64,000 nt of DNA from Athalassotoga sp049965695 (GTDB taxonomy: Bacteria; Thermotogota; Thermotogae; Mesoaciditogales; Mesoaciditogaceae). Under the pieces are notes generated by a model that saw only the letters and a program-made list of their open reading frames with translations, was not told the origin of the DNA and searched no databases. The stretch is from assembly GCF_049965695.1 (NCBI RefSeq), contig NZ_JBMFWB010000004.1:1-64000 (forward strand), given 5' to 3'. This document shows, piece after piece, positions 58,947-64,000 of this stretch. The translations under genes were made by a program, and so were the position numbers. Numbering within the stretch: position 1 is the first letter of the stretch; each line of letters begins with the position of its first letter.

Positions 58947-61016
58947 ATGAAGAAGTTATCCGTTTTTGTGTTCATTCTTGCTGCTTTGTTTGGTATTGTG
59001 GCTTTTTCGCAACCTGTCATCAGTTCTCCGTCAAGCGTGACAAGCATTTTTTTCGAACCGGCTGCCGGTGAAACGCCATTTTTGAACGCAATAAAAAGCG
59101 CTAAAACTTCTTTGAAAATTGAGATGTACGTCATAACGGCTAATGATGTCTTCAACTCGATAAACAGCGCCGTAAAGCGTGGAGTCAACGTTAAAGTTAT
59201 ACTCGACCAGCATCCTTACAACATGCAGGCGCAGGCCGATTCCGCCTACAAAACGCTTACATCGATGGGGGCTCAGGTGCAATGGGCACCATCCCGATTT
59301 ACCTTCGATCACGCAAAAGTCATGATTGTCGATGATTCGTACGCTGTTTTTGGCACATCCAACCTCACTTACAGCGGCATAGCACAAAATTTTGAGGCAG
59401 ACGTTGCGACCCACGATCCACAGATAGTCAAATCTTTGCTTGACGTTTTCAACGCAGACTGGAATAACGTCAAGGTTGGATCTGCCCCGAGAGAATATCT
59501 TGTCCTCAGTCCAAACAGCGAGAGCGATCTTGTCTGGCTTATAGACAGTGCAAAAACAAGTCTATCGATAGCCGAAGAAGAGGTACCGGAAGGAAAAGTG
59601 TTTGTAGCCCTTGAAAATGCGGCAAAAAGAGGCGTTGACGTTAGGCTTATGGAGCCCGAATCAAGTGCAAAATCGATGTCTGACAAATACAATCTCGCCA
59701 CACTCGCTACTGCAGGCGTAAAGGTTGGAATTCTGAAATCTCCTTACGTTCATGCCAAAATGATAGTTTCAGATAGCAATTATCTTTTCATAGGATCGGA
59801 AAATGTTTCCTACACTTCAATGATGCAGAACAGAGAAGTCGGCATAATACTTTCAAATAATGCTTTGATATCTCAGGCTGTCTCTCAATTTGACGATCTT
59901 TGGAATGATGTTTCAATTATGCCTGCCGAATTGCCATCTTCACAAATGGCGTTGCTCACCCAGATAGTTTCGACTCCTTACGCATACGCAAACAAACTCG
60001 TTAAAACCGTTGGAACGATCGAGGGCGTCTTCGGGCCAACCGTTTTCATGTCTTACACTTACGGTGGGAAAATAGCCGGAATAGAACTATGGCTTGGAAG
60101 TGTTGCAAATCCGGAGTTGATCCTCAAAGCAGGACAAACTGTCCGCGTTGTCGGATCTGTGGACACTTACAGGGGACAACTTGAAATTTCTGCCGTTACG
60201 CTGCCCGAGGTCATATCCGAGAACTTGCTTTCTTTCCCATTTGAGCCTTCATTCGATAAACTCGCGAATTACGATGGATTGCTTGTGATGCTTAAGGGCA
60301 CGGTTAAAGTTTCGGATACGGGTACTTATTTGCTTGGAAAGGACGGTCAGACGGTCAGATTTTCTTCTCTCGGTATGATGCCGTCTGTTAGCGATGGCAC
60401 CGATGTCTACGCCGAAGGCATAATCGTAAACGATAACGGCAATTACGTGCTGGCCGCAACGAATTTTTATGCCGCGAATACTTACACGCCGATCCTCGAG
60501 AGCATTCATTTGAACACAAGTCCGACAATTCCGGAACTGCTATCGAACGTTCAGGTATATTTCAACCAGACGGTTAAATCGACAGGCGTTGTTTCTGCCA
60601 TTGTAAGTGCTTCCAACGCTTATGTTTTTTCAAATGGTTACGGTTTAAGAATTTACGGTCAGTACGGAAACATAAAACCCGGCGATATAGTCGAATTTTC
60701 GGGAAGTTTTACTTCATACAACAACTCTTTTGAGGTGGATGTAACTTCTGTAAAGGTGATAGGTCAAACTTCCGCGCCTCTTCCTTTAGTCATAAAGACC
60801 GGAGATTTTGCAAAATATTCTGAAGTCTTGGTTCAGGTCACAGGCGTCGTTTCAAACGCAAAAGGCACGATGTTCGATGTTAACGATGGTTCGGGATCTG
60901 CCACCGTTTACATGGCAAAAGGCACATTGCCGCAAAACGGAAGTACAGTGACAGTCGTGGGAATATCCGTTCAGTACAACAACACACATGAGATATACGC
61001 CGTGTCTATAAATTGA
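58947..61016 (+). CDS. Secreted phospholipase-D-like protein with OB-fold repeats
   Basis: 689 aa. A signal peptide (MKKLSVFVFILAALFGIVAF) is followed by two HKD motifs: HAKVMIVDDSY (His122, Lys124, Asp129) and HAKMIVSDSNYL (His269, Lys271, Asp276), both complete. The C-terminal part (about residues 320-689) contains repeated OB-like segments (VSTPYAYANKLVKTVGTIEG, TVYMAKGTLPQNGSTVTVVG), as in secreted nucleases with YhcR-type OB domains. It could cut phospholipids or, more likely given the context, nucleic acid. The gene starts 13 bases after sbcC with GGAGG upstream, so it is in the same operon. Confidence 0.85.
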   Translation: MKKLSVFVFILAALFGIVAFSQPVISSPSSVTSIFFEPAAGETPFLNAIKSAKTSLKIEMYVITANDVFNSINSAVKRGVNVKVILDQHPYNMQAQADSAYKTLTSMGAQVQWAPSRFTFDHAKVMIVDDSYAVFGTSNLTYSGIAQNFEADVATHDPQIVKSLLDVFNADWNNVKVGSAPREYLVLSPNSESDLVWLIDSAKTSLSIAEEEVPEGKVFVALENAAKRGVDVRLMEPESSAKSMSDKYNLATLATAGVKVGILKSPYVHAKMIVSDSNYLFIGSENVSYTSMMQNREVGIILSNNALISQAVSQFDDLWNDVSIMPAELPSSQMALLTQIVSTPYAYANKLVKTVGTIEGVFGPTVFMSYTYGGKIAGIELWLGSVANPELILKAGQTVRVVGSVDTYRGQLEISAVTLPEVISENLLSFPFEPSFDKLANYDGLLVMLKGTVKVSDTGTYLLGKDGQTVRFSSLGMMPSVSDGTDVYAEGIIVNDNGNYVLAATNFYAANTYTPILESIHLNTSPTIPELLSNVQVYFNQTVKSTGVVSAIVSASNAYVFSNGYGLRIYGQYGNIKPGDIVEFSGSFTSYNNSFEVDVTSVKVIGQTSAPLPLVIKTGDFAKYSEVLVQVTGVVSNAKGTMFDVNDGSGSATVYMAKGTLPQNGSTVTVVGISVQYNNTHEIYAVSIN

Positions 61017-61043
61017 AATCTAAACGTTGATGTTTAAAATTAA

Positions 61044-61070
61044 AGGCGGTCATTGACCGCCTATTTTTTT
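61044..61070 (+). terminator. Terminator of the sbcDC-PLD unit
   Basis: GGCGGTC-att-GACCGCC followed by TATTTTTTTT. It overlaps the end of the convergent gene at 61061. Confidence 0.85.
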
Positions 61071-61945
61071 TCGTCGTATGCGTAAGTTGGCATACCCCTG
61101 ACATGCGTTTTGTATTTGAAAATTCCGCCCGCGTGGGGTTGCTTTTTTAATCCATCCGTGTTCAGTCCGCGACTTGCCGTCGTTATGTAAAGTTCATCAA
61201 GATCGTCTCCACCGAAAACGCATGAAGTTACCTTTTCAACAGGGATATTTATAACCTCTATCAATTTTCCGTTGCGCGGATCCCATCTTGAAATACGCCA
61301 TCCACCCCAGTGGGCTACCCATATCATGCCTTCTGAATCCGACGTCATACCGTCGGGAGAGCCCTGACCGTCTGGAATTTTTACCGCCACGCGTCTGTTT
61401 GAAATCGATCCTGCTTTGAGATCGTAATCAAATGCAAAAACGCTTTTTGTCCTTGTATCTATGTAATACATGATCGAATTATCAGGATTCCATGCAATTC
61501 CGTTTGATACCGTGACCTTATCGACCATCTTGGTCACGCTGTGATCCCTGTCTATTCTGTAAAGTGCGCCTAAAGGATCCTTTTCTTCCAAGTTCATAGT
61601 GCCTGCCCAAAATCTTCCATATGCATCACATTTCCCGTCGTTAAATCTGTTATCTGGCTTGTCACTTTCAGGATCGCACACGAATGTGAATTCTTCCGTT
61701 TCAAAGTTGAGAAAGTAGATGCCGTGGTGCATCGCGAGAATTGCACCGCCTGATTTATTCGGTGCAATGCATCCGACATACTGATTTGAGTTTATGATTT
61801 TATCTTCATTTTTCGACGGATCGTAGATATGGACTTTTTTGCCGTCTATATCAACCCAATAAAGTAATTTATTTTTGGCATCCCACGATGGACTTTCCGC
61901 AACAATTGCGCCTGAATCAAGTAAAAGATCTACCCTCTGTTCCAT
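61061..61945 (-). CDS. SMP-30/gluconolactonase family protein
   Basis: 294 aa from ATG 61945 (GGAAGTGATAAAG upstream). The six-bladed propeller metal sites are AESPSWDAKNKLLYWVDI, NDGKCDAYGRFWAGTMN, VSNGIAWNPDNSIMYYIDT and GSPDGMTSDSEGMIWVA, as in regucalcin-type lactonases. It likely hydrolyses a sugar lactone to the acid. The start overlaps the end of the gluconokinase gene by 29 bases, suggesting lactone, then gluconate, then 6-phosphogluconate. Confidence 0.88.
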   Translation of the reverse strand: MEQRVDLLLDSGAIVAESPSWDAKNKLLYWVDIDGKKVHIYDPSKNEDKIINSNQYVGCIAPNKSGGAILAMHHGIYFLNFETEEFTFVCDPESDKPDNRFNDGKCDAYGRFWAGTMNLEEKDPLGALYRIDRDHSVTKMVDKVTVSNGIAWNPDNSIMYYIDTRTKSVFAFDYDLKAGSISNRRVAVKIPDGQGSPDGMTSDSEGMIWVAHWGGWRISRWDPRNGKLIEVINIPVEKVTSCVFGGDDLDELYITTASRGLNTDGLKKQPHAGGIFKYKTHVRGMPTYAYDEKK

Positions 61946-63440
61946 CTTTATCACTTCCCTCTTGAAATTCAACGATATTTTTAAAATCCTTTTTGAGATC
62001 ATCATGAAGCATTTTGTAAATTTCGAAGATCTTCATATAAACATCATGATTTTTGGCATCTGGAAAGTAAGTTTTGGAGATAAGAAAAAAATTTTTGACT
62101 TCATCGAAATTGTCTATGATTTTTAGCGCCTTCATCCCAACGATCATCGCACCAAAAGCGGAACTGTCGTCATTTTTCATCGTTAGAACTTTTTTGCCCA
62201 GTACATCTGCGAGTATTTTTATCCATAATTTAGATCTCGTCATCCCCCCGCTTAGATGTACCTCATCTATCTTTCCTGTGATTTCTTCAAGGGCAAGATC
62301 AACATCGTAAAGGCTATATCCTATGCCCTCAAGCGTTGCTCTTAAAAAGTGAGGCTTTTTGTGGTAGATGTTCATTCCGAAAAAAACTCCCCTCAGACTG
62401 GCATCCCAGTATGGACTTCTTTCACCTGTTAGATGAGGCAGAAAGACGAGGCCATCCGATCCGGCCTTTATCTTTGAGGCTTTTGCCATCGTTGAGTCGA
62501 TCTTTCCACCGAAATTGTCCATAAACCATTTAACGGCCATGCCGGCATTGCTTACGGCACCGCCAATTGTGAAATGTGACTCATCAAGGACATAGGTAAA
62601 AGTTCTCATCTTCCGATCCACAACGGGGCTGTCCGAGATAACTCTCATCGCTCCACTTGTGCCAACGCTTACGGAAGAAATACCTTTTTGCACGGCGCCC
62701 GATCCGAGATTGGCAAGCGGGCCGTCTGCACCGCCAATGATAAATGGCACTTCAGGATCAATGCCAATTTTAGCAGCGTAAAGATCTTTAATTCCCTTAA
62801 AAATATGATCTACAGGTACGATCTCCGAGAGCATATTTTCATTTATGCCTGCAATTCTTAACGCTGTATCATCCCATTTCATGTTTTTCAAATTCAAAAA
62901 ACCTGTTCCTGAAGCCATGGAATGGTCGATCACGTACAGGCCGAAAAGTTTGTAAAATATGTATTCTTTTACTGAGATGAGTTTTGACGTTTTTTCAAAA
63001 ATGTTTTTTTTGTTGGACTTTAACCATATGATTTTACACAGTGGCAGCATCGGATGAATCGGCGTGCCCGTGCTTTTATATATCGCAAAGCCTTCACCGC
63101 TCTCTCTGAGATCTTTTGCTACCTGTGAACTTCGAGTGTCTGCCCAAATTACAGCGTTCATAAGTTTGTCGCCGTTTTTATCAATAGGGATGATGCTATG
63201 CATGGCGCCACTGAAACTTATGCCGGCGATCGTGTTACTTTTACCGATTTGCCTTACAACCTTTTCGATTGAATCGAGTACTGAATCAAAGATCTCATCC
63301 GGATCCTGTTCTATCATTCCGATTTTTGGCATCAAAAGTTTGTAACAAACTTCAGATTTGAATATCGTTCTGCCGTTCAAATCGTAAGCCACTGTTTTGG
63401 TTGCAGTTGTTCCGATATCCGTCCCTATTAAGTACTTCAT
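61917..63440 (-). CDS. gntK: Gluconokinase (FGGY family)
   Basis: 507 aa. N-terminal ATPase fold YLIGTDIGTTATKTVAYD; GGADGPLANLGSGAVQ and TGERSPYWDASLRGVFFG are typical of FGGY gluconokinases, as is DHSMASGTGFLNL. Xylulokinase is the main alternative. It phosphorylates gluconate to 6-phosphogluconate. The ATG overlaps the stop of the upstream hydrolase (ATGA at 63437-63440). Confidence 0.85.
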   Translation of the reverse strand: MKYLIGTDIGTTATKTVAYDLNGRTIFKSEVCYKLLMPKIGMIEQDPDEIFDSVLDSIEKVVRQIGKSNTIAGISFSGAMHSIIPIDKNGDKLMNAVIWADTRSSQVAKDLRESGEGFAIYKSTGTPIHPMLPLCKIIWLKSNKKNIFEKTSKLISVKEYIFYKLFGLYVIDHSMASGTGFLNLKNMKWDDTALRIAGINENMLSEIVPVDHIFKGIKDLYAAKIGIDPEVPFIIGGADGPLANLGSGAVQKGISSVSVGTSGAMRVISDSPVVDRKMRTFTYVLDESHFTIGGAVSNAGMAVKWFMDNFGGKIDSTMAKASKIKAGSDGLVFLPHLTGERSPYWDASLRGVFFGMNIYHKKPHFLRATLEGIGYSLYDVDLALEEITGKIDEVHLSGGMTRSKLWIKILADVLGKKVLTMKNDDSSAFGAMIVGMKALKIIDNFDEVKNFFLISKTYFPDAKNHDVYMKIFEIYKMLHDDLKKDFKNIVEFQEGSDKDGTEGRSFT

Positions 63441-64000
63441 TGATTACTTTTGATCCATGTTGATATCTCATCTATGACATTGACATCAACATGACCTTCG
63501 ACAAGATACTCGTCCGGAGATGGTGTACCATCCCATTTTATGAAAAGATGGTAAAGGTTCGGATACCACTTGAACGTGTAATTTTTATTTTGGGAAAATG
63601 CCGCCTTGAAAATGTCAAAATCTTTTTCCGTCACCTGATAATCTTTCCCGCCTTGCATTATAAGGGTTGGAATATCTAAATTTTTTAAAATGCCGACAGG
63701 ATTATATTTTTCAAGTTCGTAGTAGTAACTTACGGGAGCCCCCATTACGATATCTGAATCTTTGAGTGTATGTTTGTTTATATCTTCAAGTTGGACTATG
63801 ATGGATTTCATTGCGGATATTTCAGTTGCGTTGTTGGATAGGGATATGAGATATTCAAGTTGATCTATCGTGACATCCTGTAAGTTCCTTGCCGGCGCGG
63901 CTAACATGATTATTCCCGAAATATCTCCTGACATTTTTGCGATTTCGGGTACAAGATAACCACCTTCGCTGTGACCGAGAACGAATATTTTCCCAACGTA
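63437..64000 (-). CDS. Alpha/beta hydrolase, C-terminal part (cut by window edge)
   Basis: The frame is open to the window end: the visible 187 codons include VLGHSEGGYLVPEIAK (nucleophile elbow GHSEG, Ser visible just inside the edge), LIMQGGKDYQVTEKD (acid) and YPNLYHLFI (histidine). The upstream part of the gene lies beyond the window. It is probably an esterase or peptidase-like hydrolase; it overlaps gntK by four bases and so belongs to the same unit. Confidence 0.82.
   Translation of the reverse strand, partial: YVGKIFVLGHSEGGYLVPEIAKMSGDISGIIMLAAPARNLQDVTIDQLEYLISLSNNATEISAMKSIIVQLEDINKHTLKDSDIVMGAPVSYYYELEKYNPVGILKNLDIPTLIMQGGKDYQVTEKDFDIFKAAFSQNKNYTFKWYPNLYHLFIKWDGTPSPDEYLVEGHVDVNVIDEISTWIKSNQ

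Overview
The window reads as a chromosomal segment of a thermophilic, fermentative bacterium, most likely a member of the Thermotogota. This is an inference from gene content (family-1 and family-5 ABC transporters, ROK regulator, short 7TM-HD protein next to PhoH and YbeY, BFN-domain protein, rapZ-yvcK-whiA block, ClpC, Hfq, SbcCD), from densely packed, often overlapping genes and from AT-rich intergenic DNA. No 16S or other definitive marker is present.

Layout. 1-1140: broken insertion-sequence genes (two IstB pieces, one IS630-type transposase piece). 1153-6215: a radical SAM protein, an ABC-2 exporter (one ATPase, two permeases), a doubtful small ORF and an MFS transporter. 6216-6720: an unannotated-looking gap that holds a 25-codon tryptophan-rich gene on the minus strand with a consensus promoter, a palindromic operator and competing hairpins. 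6721-10983: ROK regulator and a sugar ABC transporter without its ATPase. 10995-13901 (minus): pepV-yqeY-kdd. 14200-15372: hfq, a coupled small ORF, and a chimeric ORF made of Sir2, HigB-type toxin and XRE antitoxin pieces in one frame. 15594-22887: panD, an EamA exporter, an orphan KorA subunit, phoH/HD/ybeY, then ispA/BFN/plsC. 23047-25243: an AAA+ sigma-54-type activator with GAFTSA in place of GAFTGA, and a secreted-repeat protein. 

25480-39397: a peptide-uptake island with an Opp-type transporter, three paralogous family-5 binding proteins, two amidohydrolases of peptidase-like families, and the remains of a third amidohydrolase and of an APC permease. Two of its units are preceded by the same kind of leader: a short ORF running into a long hairpin that abuts an intrinsic terminator. 

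39392-49356 (minus): whiA-yvcK-rapZ with ZapA- and ZapB-like proteins, a second radical SAM protein, galT, glgA, a CBS-ACT protein, and thiB-thiP under a TPP riboswitch. 49378-54293 (minus): clpC, hsp20, dnaK. 54672-61016 (plus): a cold-shock protein, then sbcD-sbcC and a secreted phospholipase-D/OB-fold protein in one tight unit. 61061-64000 (minus): gluconolactonase-like protein, gluconokinase and a truncated alpha/beta hydrolase, probably a gluconate branch.

Five degenerate copies of a composite intergenic repeat occur near 14.1, 32.1, 35.9, 52.4 and 54.5 kb, several of them beside decayed genes. Together with the IS remnants and three internally deleted genes they suggest a genome that is losing DNA by internal deletion.
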